The notes below the pieces were generated by a model. It was not told the origin of the DNA and searched no databases. It saw only the letters and a list, made by a program, of their open reading frames with translations. Source: Sphingobacterium griseoflavum (GTDB taxonomy: Bacteria > Bacteroidota > Bacteroidia > Sphingobacteriales > Sphingobacteriaceae). Taken from it: a stretch of 64,000 nucleotides of DNA. The stretch lies in NCBI RefSeq assembly GCF_014653155.1, contig NZ_BNAF01000006.1:186001-250000 (forward strand), read 5' to 3'. Position numbers and translations under genes: made by a program. This document shows, piece by piece, positions 46,150 to 54,887 of the stretch (its first letter is position 1; each line of letters opens with the position of its first letter).

Positions 46150-46665
46150 GAACAATTTTGAGGAATATCGTTTATCATCGGTAAAAGCAAAAGTTCGAGA
46201 CCTGCCTTCTTCTCAACAAATGTAAAAAATACATTTATTAAAATGATGTTGTCCGGGCAAATTTACTATTGCCATTAGTCGTATTTTTTCGCTGCAGCAA
46301 AGCAGATACGATTGGTTAACTTTATCGGATACACACTTTTTAAAACACCGTATATCATGTTTTTATATCAAATTATAGGCGCCATAAGGCGAATCGTAAA
46401 CCTCAATAGGCAATCTCGCACGAATCGTTTAATTTTCCATTATTGACGGAAACAAAGAGGAGCCAATACGCTATATACAGAAATTCTGCTCGGCCATCTG
46501 CATTTGCCGCGCCGAAATAGCTTTGAGGGATATACGATGGTGTTTTTCTTGCGGAGATACCGTATCTTGTCATCGCAAATCGATGGCGATCACGTCCAAC
46601 TGTTAGCAGTTGCTTGCGTTTGCGTGTTTGACTTTTACCCTTTTATAAATTTTACACTAGAAAAT
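46150..46665. other. 516-base divergent intergenic region
   Basis: Apart from the GH43 promoter candidate, this gap holds no convincing gene. On the plus strand TTTG at 46627-46630 and TAAATTTT at 46646-46653, close to the next gene's ATG at 46666, resemble weak -33 and -7 elements, but spacing is short. An in-frame extension of the next gene back to 46504 is A/T-rich and unlike coding sequence. Confidence 0.4.
46217..46236 (-). promoter_or_regulatory. Candidate -7 box and inverted repeat upstream of the GH43 gene
   Basis: On the minus strand TACATTTG (46224-46217) matches the -7 consensus exactly, 68 bases before the GH43 ATG. It overlaps an inverted repeat, AAATGTA (46218-46224) and TACATTT (46230-46236) with a 5-base spacer, which could be an operator covering the promoter. 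No clear -33 box was seen at normal spacing. Confidence 0.42.
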
Positions 46666-47772
46666 ATGGTGAAATACATGTTGTTGGTGGCAATTCCGCT
46701 GTTGCATATCCTGCAGATATCTGCACAGGATATGCCCTATATGCCGCACGGTGAAGATTGGAAAAATAAGATTAGCGGGCAGTACGGTCATTTAGAGGGT
46801 ATTGCCTTATTTGAAGATGGTACATTTTTGCTTTATGGCTATGCCACCTTGGTTTACGGAACATACGTGCGAGAAGCAGCGCATCTTAATTTTACCACCA
46901 ACAAATCCGATACCCTTTCTGTATTTGCCCACTGCAATCCCGCGTCGCTTGGCAAATCGACCATGGTTTTTAGCGGATTTGAAGAAAGCGATAATTTTGT
47001 GCAATTTGATGATGAACAACCAAAGCGGGTGTTTAATGAGAACGCCAATTGCTTCGATAGCCCGTTTGTTTACGTGTCGCCGATAATACCTTCCATGGTG
47101 AAAATATTCAGCGTATCGGATCGCGAAGACACCAAAGCCTACACTTGGCTTTTTTCCAATGCTCAGCAGGAGTTCAATGAATTTTTCTTTATGCATAGGC
47201 CTCCAAAACCAGAGTATGAAGATTTTTTCGGGCAGTTCTTTAAAGATGAGGATGGAAAACTAAATATCCAACTGTCCAATTACGGTGGTGAAAAGGGTTA
47301 CAAACGGGCTTTTGATAGTGTCGAAAATGAGGAGTGGAATGAAATCGTAGCCATCAAGCAGCAGGTTTCCCAAGCATATGACTATCAGGGCGATTACTTC
47401 GTGAATGCGGCATATGCCACCTTCGCTGAGGTTGATTTGTCACAATATGTCTATCAAGAAAGTAGTAACGCGTACATCAAATCAAATCAGGAAGATTACG
47501 GTGCGTATGGCGAGCAAAACCGCTATAACGATGATCGTGTTTTGCGGAAGCTGGAGCGCATATCCCTATCTGCAGGAACTGCGGCTGCTTTATCGGAAGA
47601 TAACACGCTAGCAGGTAGCCTGTTCTATACGACATGTGAAGAACCCGAAAAATCCTATAAAAGTCCGCAGGCTACGATGGATCGGTACGATCCCGTTTTG
47701 CCGGCACCTACCACAATACCTCCGGTGCCAATCACGGATAAAGCTGAACCACGAAAAGCGAGCAGTAGATAG
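46666..47772 (+). CDS. Secreted protein of unknown function (acidic, Tyr-rich)
   Basis: The 368-residue product starts at ATG 46666, chosen because it begins with a clean signal peptide (MVKYMLLVAIPLLHILQISAQ-like, 21 residues); the open frame extends 54 codons further up without signal character. The mature protein is acidic and rich in Tyr, Asn and Glu. It opens with a beta-type region (GQYGHLEGIALFEDGTFLLYGYATLVYG), continues with an Asp/Glu-rich middle (about 170-300), and ends in a Pro-rich tail (PVLPAPTTIPPVPITDK) like a wall- or membrane-spanning linker. Two or three Cys residues occur. I recognise no family. A similar secreted orphan follows 87 bases downstream, so the two may work together. 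Confidence 0.72.
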   Translation: MVKYMLLVAIPLLHILQISAQDMPYMPHGEDWKNKISGQYGHLEGIALFEDGTFLLYGYATLVYGTYVREAAHLNFTTNKSDTLSVFAHCNPASLGKSTMVFSGFEESDNFVQFDDEQPKRVFNENANCFDSPFVYVSPIIPSMVKIFSVSDREDTKAYTWLFSNAQQEFNEFFFMHRPPKPEYEDFFGQFFKDEDGKLNIQLSNYGGEKGYKRAFDSVENEEWNEIVAIKQQVSQAYDYQGDYFVNAAYATFAEVDLSQYVYQESSNAYIKSNQEDYGAYGEQNRYNDDRVLRKLERISLSAGTAAALSEDNTLAGSLFYTTCEEPEKSYKSPQATMDRYDPVLPAPTTIPPVPITDKAEPRKASSR

Positions 47773-47787
47773 CATGTGGTTCACATG
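47773..47787 (+). terminator. Short hairpin after the Tyr-rich secreted protein gene
   Basis: CATGTG (47773-47778) and CACATG (47782-47787) form a perfect six-base stem with a GTT loop directly after the TAG. No T-tract follows, so it is at best a weak terminator or an mRNA end-stabiliser. Confidence 0.3.
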
Positions 47788-47859
47788 GAGCCGGAACGCT
47801 CAGCGAATTTAATATAGATACGATTACATCATTATTTCATTTCTTTTATCACTTGTATC

Positions 47860-48426
47860 ATGATGGCTTTTAAACACGCCTTGTTAATTCTCCTTGCGAT
47901 ACTGGGGTTACCTTATGCTCAAGGACAAGAGGTTCTTCTTCCGGAAGTGTTGGACGTAAAGCAACTATTATTTGACGGTAAATTGCAGCGATTCTTTCTT
48001 GTGCAGGAATTTGAGGCTCATTTTCATCAGCCTGATAGTACGGCCTTACTGGTCGATGTGCAGCCATGCAATTATATTTTCGAATATGAAGACGGTAGCA
48101 AAGATGCAGACGATGCATATTGGTACAAGGATCGATCTCGTTTTGAGCGAAGTAGGGAGAGGATGGCCGTAGATGAATTTTGGTTTACAAAAGATCATTT
48201 CATACTATACAATGGGATCCGACTCGATGCCGCAACAACCTTTTCGGAGCTGGCTGAGCTTTTTCCTAAGGCCGCGAATATGCTGGCTGAGCTCGATGCC
48301 TATGGCGGAGAGAAGCTGCAGGTCCTCACTTTTCGAGAAGATGAAAAAAATATTTCTGACGGAAAAATTCGTCTTTTTCTGAAAGATGGAAAGCTTTATT
48401 TCATCCAATGGTGGTTTCCCTGTTAG
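47860..48426 (+). CDS. Small secreted protein of unknown function
   Basis: The 188-residue product has a signal peptide (about 5-22, ending YAQGQ). The mature protein is rich in Phe, Tyr, Trp and acidic residues, with a YEDGSKDADDAYWYKDRSRFE stretch and an ending FIQWWFPC whose final residue is Cys. An earlier Cys (VQPCNY) could pair with it. The pattern of alternating aromatic strands suggests a small beta fold. No family is recognised. It follows the Tyr-rich secreted gene on the same strand and may share its transcript. Confidence 0.68.
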   Translation: MMAFKHALLILLAILGLPYAQGQEVLLPEVLDVKQLLFDGKLQRFFLVQEFEAHFHQPDSTALLVDVQPCNYIFEYEDGSKDADDAYWYKDRSRFERSRERMAVDEFWFTKDHFILYNGIRLDAATTFSELAELFPKAANMLAELDAYGGEKLQVLTFREDEKNISDGKIRLFLKDGKLYFIQWWFPC

Positions 48427-48651
48427 TGGCGTATATCTTTGTTCATCAAAAAGTGAAATTTTAAAAAAATAAGCTACATTAGAAGAAATGTTGATTGGCT
48501 TCTGCAGCATAGTGGCTGCAACGAGCGCCATACCTGCAGTCGATAGTATGCAGCCATCCTGGTGCGCATCCATCGGCGAAAGACCGAAAAGCACAGCCTT
48601 TACAAAAAAAAATACGACACCTATGGGCTTTGGAAAATTGAAGATTAGCGG
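48427..48651 (+). promoter_or_regulatory. Leader of the LytTR/kinase pair, with -7 box and small overlapping frame
   Basis: TATCTTTG at 48434-48441 is an exact TAnnTTTG -7 box, just after the preceding stop codon, with a poor -33 element. An ATG at 48488 opens a 55-codon frame that ends TGA at 48655, overlapping the regulator ATG as ATGA. The predicted peptide (starting MLIGFCSIVAATSA) looks weakly protein-like and could be a translated leader coupling ribosomes onto the regulator; it could equally be chance. Confidence 0.4.
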
Positions 48652-49395
48652 ATGATAAAAGTATTGATTATAGAGGATGAGCCCGCCGTGCGTGAAGAAA
48701 TTACGTATTTGGTGCAGCAAGAAGCCGGCCTTGAACTGATCGGCTGGAGCGATAATGTTGGCGATGCATCAACCTTGTTGGAGCAAAATCCGCCCGATAT
48801 TGTGCTCATGGATATTCAGCTCCGTGATGGTACCGCGTTCGACGTCTTGAATCGACTTAAAAGTATTCCGCAGCATATCATTTTCATTACCGCCTACAAT
48901 CAATTTGCCATTAAGGCGATCAAATATGGTGCGCTCGATTACCTGTTAAAGCCCATTGACCAGACCGAACTGCAGGAGGCACTCAATCGCTACAGGCGTC
49001 GACAAAATGATAACCCGCAATGGATGCAGCAGCTATCCGTTGCGCAGCAGGCCATTGAACAACAGGTACTACCCGAAAGCATTGCCCTAAATTCGATCAA
49101 CAACATCCGGATTATACCTGTTCAGGATATTTTATACTGCAAAGGGGACGGCCCCTATACCCATTTCCATTTGCGGAACGGAAAAGTTGAGTTGACCTCT
49201 AAACCGCTCAAGTATTTTGAGGAATTGCTGCCCTGCCCGTATTTTTTAAGGACCCACCAGTCGTATTTGGTGAATCGAAAGTATATCGCCAGTGTACAGC
49301 GATCCGAATGTTTAGTGCTGGAAAACGACATCGAAATCCCGATCTCCCTACGGAGAAAAAACTTTATTATTACACAACTATCCCTAGCGAAGTAA
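48652..49395 (+). CDS. LytTR-family response regulator
   Basis: The 247-residue protein has a receiver domain (1-120) with acidic EDE residues, phospho-acceptor Asp54 (VLMDIQLRDG), Thr in FITAYN and Lys in LLKPID. A LytTR DNA-binding domain fills about 145-245 (NNIRIIPVQDILYCKGDGPYTHF, FLRTHQSYLVNRKYI). It overlaps the downstream kinase gene by one base (TAATG at 49393-49397), so the two are a coupled two-component system. LytTR regulators bind short direct repeats upstream of targets. The targets are unknown; neighbours are the secreted orphan proteins and the rhamnosidase remnant. Confidence 0.93.
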   Translation: MIKVLIIEDEPAVREEITYLVQQEAGLELIGWSDNVGDASTLLEQNPPDIVLMDIQLRDGTAFDVLNRLKSIPQHIIFITAYNQFAIKAIKYGALDYLLKPIDQTELQEALNRYRRRQNDNPQWMQQLSVAQQAIEQQVLPESIALNSINNIRIIPVQDILYCKGDGPYTHFHLRNGKVELTSKPLKYFEELLPCPYFLRTHQSYLVNRKYIASVQRSECLVLENDIEIPISLRRKNFIITQLSLAK

Positions 49396-51323
49396 TGCAT
49401 AGATTCCTCTACAGTATTGTCCTATGTGCCTGCTCCATGCAAGCTTGTAACGATTATTCCGTGGTTTCGTCTCAAACTGCCTCATCTTTGAGCGCACGCA
49501 TTCTGGCCTTGGAAAATACACCTGTAACGTCGTCAAACTATGATTCGCTAAAGAGCGCGTGGGACGCTTATTACCACAACCCATCCTTGCCAAACGACAC
49601 TGTTTCCTACGCCAAAGTCGCCTATCAATTGGCTAGATTGCACGGCATGCGGGGGGGCGACTCTGCGGCTTTTTTTGTCAAAAAGGCATTAGACTATATC
49701 GAACCGACAAAAGGGAATCTAGACGAGAAAGCATTGGTGTACAATGGAATGGGCAATATCTTGAGTTTGCAATCGAAATCGCATCAAGCGGGATATTACT
49801 ATAATCAAGCCGCCGGAATTGTTCTTTCCGACAGTTTGTTAGGACTTTCTGCCGAAGCTAAATCCGTCATGCTGCTATCTGCCGCGCAAAGCAATAACAG
49901 CACCTATCAACTCTCGCTCGCGGAGCGGATGATTCGGCTGGCGATGCCTATTTGCGATTCCCTGCCAGTGGGACACGTCGGCCACCAGCGGGTGCTTGTG
50001 CAAATGATCCAGACCCTTCGGGCGCTCAAACAACCAGCAGATAGCATCGCTCCCTATTTGCTTAAACTGGAGGCCCTCCACCGGCGCTATCCGCAGCAAT
50101 ACAATCCGGCATACCTGTACGAGTCGAAGATGTTTTATTTTGAAAAAACCTATCAAACGGATTCGTTATTGCGTTATCAACTTCTCAAGACCAATTTAGA
50201 TCAGGACATATTCCAAGCGGGCAAAGCGCACCCTACCGATGTCAACAATTTATTTTTGGATTACTGTAATGTAGCTACAACCTATCTCGTATTAAACAAC
50301 ACCGAACTAGCGGGTAAATATCTCGCAAAAGCAGCCGCAATAAAGAAAGAGCATCCCGATAAGCACGTCAGCCAAAACGACGTATACTACCAAAAGGCGG
50401 TCGCAACTTTGTGCGAGAAAACAGGACGTTACGATGAGGCCATAGCGCTACTGAATCAAACCATGGATCTAAAGGAAGATATCTATCAAGAGCAAAACAC
50501 GCAGGCCGTCGCCGAGATGCAAGCGCTGTATCAGCTGCAAGCGAAAGATAAATCCATCCAGACGCTGCATGAAAACATGAAGATCAACGCATTACAACTG
50601 CAGCAGAACCGCCTGTGGCTGATTATTTCCGTGTTGACTTTGATCTTGCTGGCCTTGGCAATTTTCCTGCTATACTACAGACAGCAGCAACGCCGAATGC
50701 GGTCGGAAAAGGAGAAAGTTGTGTTGCAACAGCAACTGCTGCGCACACAAATGGAACCGCATTTTATCTTTAATACCCTCTCGGCACTCCAAAGTTTTGT
50801 ACGGTTGGATCAGAAGGAACGTGCCATTAAATACCTCAACCGCTTCAGTAGGTTGCTGCGTACCAGCTTAGAATTGAGTCGGGAGCAGTTTGTGCCATTG
50901 GATGAAGAGGTTGAAACGTTGGATAACTACCTAAGCTTGCAACAGATGCGTTTTGACCAAGCATTTACCTATACGATCACGGTGCCAGAAGAGCAGGATT
51001 TAACAGCCATTATGGTGCCCCCCATGTTGATACAGCCTTTTGTAGAGAATGCCATTCTCCATGGGATCGATATGGAAACCGGAAGCGCTCATATCGCGAT
51101 AGCCTTTGTGTTCGATCTGAATGAGGTATTGGAAGTGAAGATTAGCGATAGTGGCAAAAAGGCTGCGATAGGGGTCAGGCCAGATCATCGTTCGTTGTCG
51201 AGCACCATAAGCCGCGAGCGATTGAGTTTGCTCGGCAAAAAAGCAAAGCTGAAAACCGTCTCTGCCGCCCATGGGGGAACAGTAGTTTTTTTGAACATTC
51301 CGATTAGCGGTCAATCTATCTAA
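49395..51323 (+). CDS. LytS/YehU-type histidine kinase with TPR sensor
   Basis: The 642-residue protein starts at ATG 49395, coupled to the regulator's stop. This start gives a signal sequence ending in SMQAC, a possible lipobox, whereas the frame's earlier start would lie inside the regulator. Periplasmic TPR-type helices run from about 50-390, with a coiled coil and a membrane helix at about 412-432 (LWLIISVLTLILLALAIFLLYY-like). The His_kinase domain follows with EPHFIFNTL (phospho-acceptor His456), and a degenerate HATPase ends the chain (PPMLIQPFVENAILHG, ISDSGKKA). This TPR-TM-His_kinase layout is common in Bacteroidota partners of LytTR regulators. The signal sensed is unknown. Confidence 0.92.
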   Translation: MHRFLYSIVLCACSMQACNDYSVVSSQTASSLSARILALENTPVTSSNYDSLKSAWDAYYHNPSLPNDTVSYAKVAYQLARLHGMRGGDSAAFFVKKALDYIEPTKGNLDEKALVYNGMGNILSLQSKSHQAGYYYNQAAGIVLSDSLLGLSAEAKSVMLLSAAQSNNSTYQLSLAERMIRLAMPICDSLPVGHVGHQRVLVQMIQTLRALKQPADSIAPYLLKLEALHRRYPQQYNPAYLYESKMFYFEKTYQTDSLLRYQLLKTNLDQDIFQAGKAHPTDVNNLFLDYCNVATTYLVLNNTELAGKYLAKAAAIKKEHPDKHVSQNDVYYQKAVATLCEKTGRYDEAIALLNQTMDLKEDIYQEQNTQAVAEMQALYQLQAKDKSIQTLHENMKINALQLQQNRLWLIISVLTLILLALAIFLLYYRQQQRRMRSEKEKVVLQQQLLRTQMEPHFIFNTLSALQSFVRLDQKERAIKYLNRFSRLLRTSLELSREQFVPLDEEVETLDNYLSLQQMRFDQAFTYTITVPEEQDLTAIMVPPMLIQPFVENAILHGIDMETGSAHIAIAFVFDLNEVLEVKISDSGKKAAIGVRPDHRSLSSTISRERLSLLGKKAKLKTVSAAHGGTVVFLNIPISGQSI

Positions 51324-51566
51324 GCAGCACGATGCCGTATTTCTCAAAACTGCTGTGTTTTGTGTTTCTACAACCGTGTCATGCTATGCAGAATACAAGA
51401 CAAATTTATCGCAAGCCGTTTTCTTCAGATCTTGATCAATGATCCTTATATTTTAATAAGTTGCAGTATTGATAGGTAAAAATGTTTAACTTACGGAAGT
51501 TACCGTTTAGTAAGTCGACCGCGGCCAACTGACTATGCCTAGAATATCGATCAGCCCGAGGATCTA
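51324..51566. other. Gap with a 36-codon signal-peptide-like open frame
   Basis: ATG at 51332 opens 36 codons to TGA at 51442. The product begins MPYFSKLLCFVFLQPCHA, a plausible signal peptide, then 18 polar residues and stop. It may be the stump of a former secreted protein, since the next gene is also broken, or a chance frame. The rest of the 243 bases shows no promoter of consensus type. Confidence 0.3.
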
Positions 51567-53922
51567 TTGTTAATCGAAAAAATTAATAGGGAAGAGTACG
51601 TGAAAGATTTGTCGTTATTTTTAACTAGCATTCCTGCCACGCTAAGATGGATGCTTTTACCGATATGTTGTCTAATTGGCACAAACGCCTTCACACAGCA
51701 AGTGGAAGCGCTACCAAATTGGATATCCGCCAACGACCCTGCTTCCAATAAGACAAGTACTTGGATTGCATTTCGAAGGGATGTCTTTTTCAAGAAAAAA
51801 CCACGTAATGCATTGACGAGGATCGCTGCCGACACAAAATATTGGCTGTGGATCAACGGTGAACTCGTGGTTTTTGAAGGTGGGCTTAAAAGGGGTCCCA
51901 ATCCTAACGACAGTTACGGCGACACGATCGACCTCGAACCATACCTGAAGAAGGGCAACAATAAAATTGCCATTTTGTTGTGGCATTTCGGAAAAGATGG
52001 GTTTTCCCACGTAAACAGTGGTAAATCTGGGCTGCTTTTTCATTTGCGGACCGATGAGAACGACCTTATCAGCGATCAGCGTTGGCTGTCAAGCGTGCAC
52101 TCCGCTTATCAACTAGCCGATAATCCTGCTCCAAATTACCGTCTACCTGAATCCAACATCCGGTTCGATGCTCAAAAGGATATAGCCGACTGGTAGATAC
52201 AATCCATAAACGACTTGCCGGGATTCGAGGCGTCAAGCGTGCTGGGCAGACTGGGTGACGCGCCATGGGGCAAATTAATAGACCGACCCGTGCCGCAATG
52301 GAAGAATTTCGGCTTAAAATCCGCTCGATTTACGCGTAAAGTTGGCAACGATATGGATACCGTTGTCGCGAATCTGCCTTATAATATGCAAATGACACCA
52401 ATAATCGATGTGTTTTGTCGTACTGGGGGTAGTAAAATCTATATCAATACCGACCACAGCGTGGCTGGCGGGACCTCCAATATTAGGGCGGAGTATGTGA
52501 CCAAAAAAGGCGCCCAGTATTACGAATCATTAGGGTGGATGAATGGTGAAAAACTGATGCTATTTGTGCCCAAAGGTGTAACGGTTCGCGCGATTAAGTA
52601 CCGTGAAACGGGTTATGATAGCGAGCCGATCGGTTATTTTACGTGCAATGATCCTTTTCTCAATCGCTATTGGAAGAAGGCATCAAGGACGTTATATGTA
52701 AATATGCGCGACAATTTTTTTGACTGTCCAGATCGTGAGCGGGCTCAATGGTGGGGGGATGTTGTCTTATTGATGGGAGAGGCTTTCTACACTTATTCCC
52801 CTACATTGCATGCGCTTATGCGAAAAGCAATGGACGAGCTTTGTAATTGGCAGCGCGAAAGTGGCGAGCTTCATGCTCCTGTACCCGGAAATTTCAATCA
52901 GGAGCTGCCCGACCAGATGCTTGCAAGCATTGGTAACTATGGATTTTGGAATTATTACATGCAAACGGGAGATTCCGCACAGATTAGCAAGGTTTACCCT
53001 GCTGTAAAACGATACTTGGAACTATGGCGAACGGATCAAACTGGTCTAACGATACTGCGAGAAGGAGACTGGTTGTGGGGCGACTGGGGCGAGCACAAGG
53101 ATGTTCGTCTGATCATGGCTGCTTGGCATTACATGGCACTGGATGCCGCGGCTAAGATGGCCAACATGTTAGGGCAAGGAGATGATGCAAAACATTACGG
53201 GGAAATGAGGACGCAGATAAAAAGTGGTTTTAACCGCTGCTGGAATGGCGAAGCCTATCGTGATCCATCTATATGCTGGGGCCACTGATGATCGAGCGCA
53301 GGCGCTAGCCGTCGTTGCTGACATTGCAGATAGCACCAAATATGAGCCGGTTTTGCGATGTTTGAAATCGCAGCGCCATGCCAGTCCGTACATGGAAAAA
53401 TATGTAATGGAAGCTCTTTTTAAAATGGGCGAAGGTCAATTCGGGCTTCAAAGGGCAAAGGATCGATTTAAGGAGATGGTTGATGATCCCGATCGTACGA
53501 CATTGTATGAGGGGTGGGGAGTTGGTGAACGTGGGTTTGGCGGAGGAACGACTAACCATGCATGGAGCGGAGGAGGACAGATCGTTCTTACGGAATACTT
53601 ATTTGGCCTGAAGCCTTTGGCGCCCGGCTACACTACGTTTCTTCTCCAGCCTCAGCCCGCCGGCCTTAAATCAGGCAAACTGACTATACCAACCGTAAAA
53701 GGATTTATAACGGTATCTTTCAACAACGATAAGCAGGGCTTCAAGCTGCGATTACATATTCCCAAAGGTTGTACGGCTATCGTAAAATTGCCTAAAGGCC
53801 ACTCAATTTATGTGAACAAAAAAATTAGGGCAAATTCCGAAGACGACAGCGAAACTGCTGGGTTTGTAACATTCGAATTGAACGAAGGGAAACATCAGGT
53901 ATCACGAGATCTCGCTATTTAG
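51567..53922 (+). pseudogene. GH78-type alpha-L-rhamnosidase gene, broken by an in-frame stop and a frameshift
   Basis: Three collinear pieces total about 785 codons. Piece 1 (51567-52196; a GTG at 51600 or ATG at 51651 are likelier starts) carries a signal (PICCLIGTNAFTQ) and a beta domain with ADTKYWLWINGELV. It ends at TAG 52194. The same frame continues without loss (IQSINDLPGFEAS) to 53288, through DNFFDCPDRERAQWWGD, the hallmark six-hairpin rhamnosidase motif. Near 53271 the frame slips by one; the correct frame then reads YAGATDDRAQALAV, SPYMEKYVMEAL and NHAWSGGG to 53922. GH78 enzymes remove terminal alpha-L-rhamnose. Both lesions are single-base changes, so either recent decay or sequence error is possible; readthrough is unlikely to rescue the frameshift. 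Confidence 0.85.
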
Positions 53923-53945
53923 TGATGGGTTAGTATGCAGCTAAC

Positions 53946-53962
53946 CGCATCGAAATGATGCG
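53946..53962 (+). terminator. Small hairpin after the rhamnosidase pseudogene
   Basis: CGCATC (53946-53951) and GATGCG (53957-53962) form a six-base stem with a 5-base loop, 25 bases after the pseudogene stop. It may be a remnant terminator; no T-tract follows. Confidence 0.3.
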
Positions 53963-54032
53963 ACCATCCTGCAGTCTTTGTCCCGAATACCAATTTCCGA
54001 ACCCTTAGCAAACCACATATTTTATTATTGTT

Positions 54033-54502
54033 ATGTCAATTCCGAGATACCACAAACATACCATGCAGAAACAACTTTTGCTATGGTTCTTGTCGCTAAC
54101 GACCTTTTTTCCGACAGTTTCCATCGCTTCCAAGCTGAGCATTGTCAACCTGCGAACCGAGTATACCTCCACACCGCTGGGCTTGGATGTTTCAAATCCG
54201 GAATTTTCTTGGCAAATGCAAAGTGAGCGTCGCGGCGCTCGTCAAAGAGCTTTTCGAATCGTAGTCGTTAATGAACAGGGGATCGTGGTGTGGATACAAA
54301 CAAGGTAACTAATGCAGAATCAATAGGTATCCGTTACCAAGGCTCTTCCTTAAAGCCCAGAACGGCGAAAGATGTCAGTTGTATCAGCCTTGGAAGTAGG
54401 AAAATACAAGCTATCCGTACAATTCGGTATAAGGGGCAAGAAAATGGTAAATCTGTATTTATCTTCCCCGCTGGCAAATATAGTGTCAGCATACAGCAGT
54501 AG
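54033..54502 (+). pseudogene. Remnant of a second GH78 alpha-L-rhamnosidase gene
   Basis: The start (ATG 54033, or 54063 directly before the signal QLLLWFLSLTTFFPTVSIAS) leads into LRTEYTSTPLGLDVSNPEFSW and ARQRAFRIVVV, the standard N-terminus of GH78 rhamnosidases. The frame ends at 54308; a shift of one at about 54290 gives WDTNKVTNAESIGIRYQGSSLKP, the expected continuation. After about residue 115 the sequence jumps to a short tail with LEVGKYKLSVQF (in a third frame) and PAGKYSVSIQQ-stop, resembling the C-terminal end of such enzymes. Full-length proteins are about 850-950 residues, so some 700 codons including the whole catalytic domain are gone. It cannot be functional. The following 385 bases hold no gene. 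Confidence 0.75.
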
Positions 54503-54887
54503 CTTTGCAAATAGTTGATGCCTTTTTAACACCGTAAATAATCTTAATAGAATCGCCTATTTCTTTACAAAATTTTCTGTATCAAACTGGATTGTCGGTT
54601 CGATTTCTTTGCTAATTTTTTTAAAATTTACCGGACATACCTTTAATTTCAGTTGAAATTTCAGCAGAATATTTATTTCTTGTTGTTTTAATGAATGTAT
54701 AGCTAACTTTATTTTTTGTGTCTACATAAATAACTGATAAATACATGATCGTTATTATCTTTTTTATTGAAAATAGGTGCTAATTCGTTTTTACTGTTAA
54801 AATACGGTTGATATATATCAATAAGCTACCGATGTTAACGTTATATTTTCTTGAAATTGCATCTGTAATTGTTGATTAACTAACTAA
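54503..54887. other. A/T-rich leader of PUL 3 SusC
   Basis: This 385-base stretch is strongly A/T-rich and has no gene. TACCTTTA near 54640 is one base off the -7 consensus. The length suggests a long untranslated leader, as at many SusC genes, and the region probably contains the PUL 3 promoter. No strong hairpin was seen. Confidence 0.4.

Noticed and set aside
46504..46665. Upstream extension of the Tyr-rich secreted protein
   Set aside because: The added 54 codons would bury the signal peptide and have no coding character.
48205..48720. 171-codon minus-strand frame across the small secreted gene end and the LytTR start
   Set aside because: It overlaps two well-supported plus-strand genes and has no family motif of its own.
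49308..49394. Upstream start for the TPR kinase, inside the LytTR gene
   Set aside because: The ATG at 49395 is coupled to the regulator stop and starts a signal sequence directly; the earlier start would hide it.
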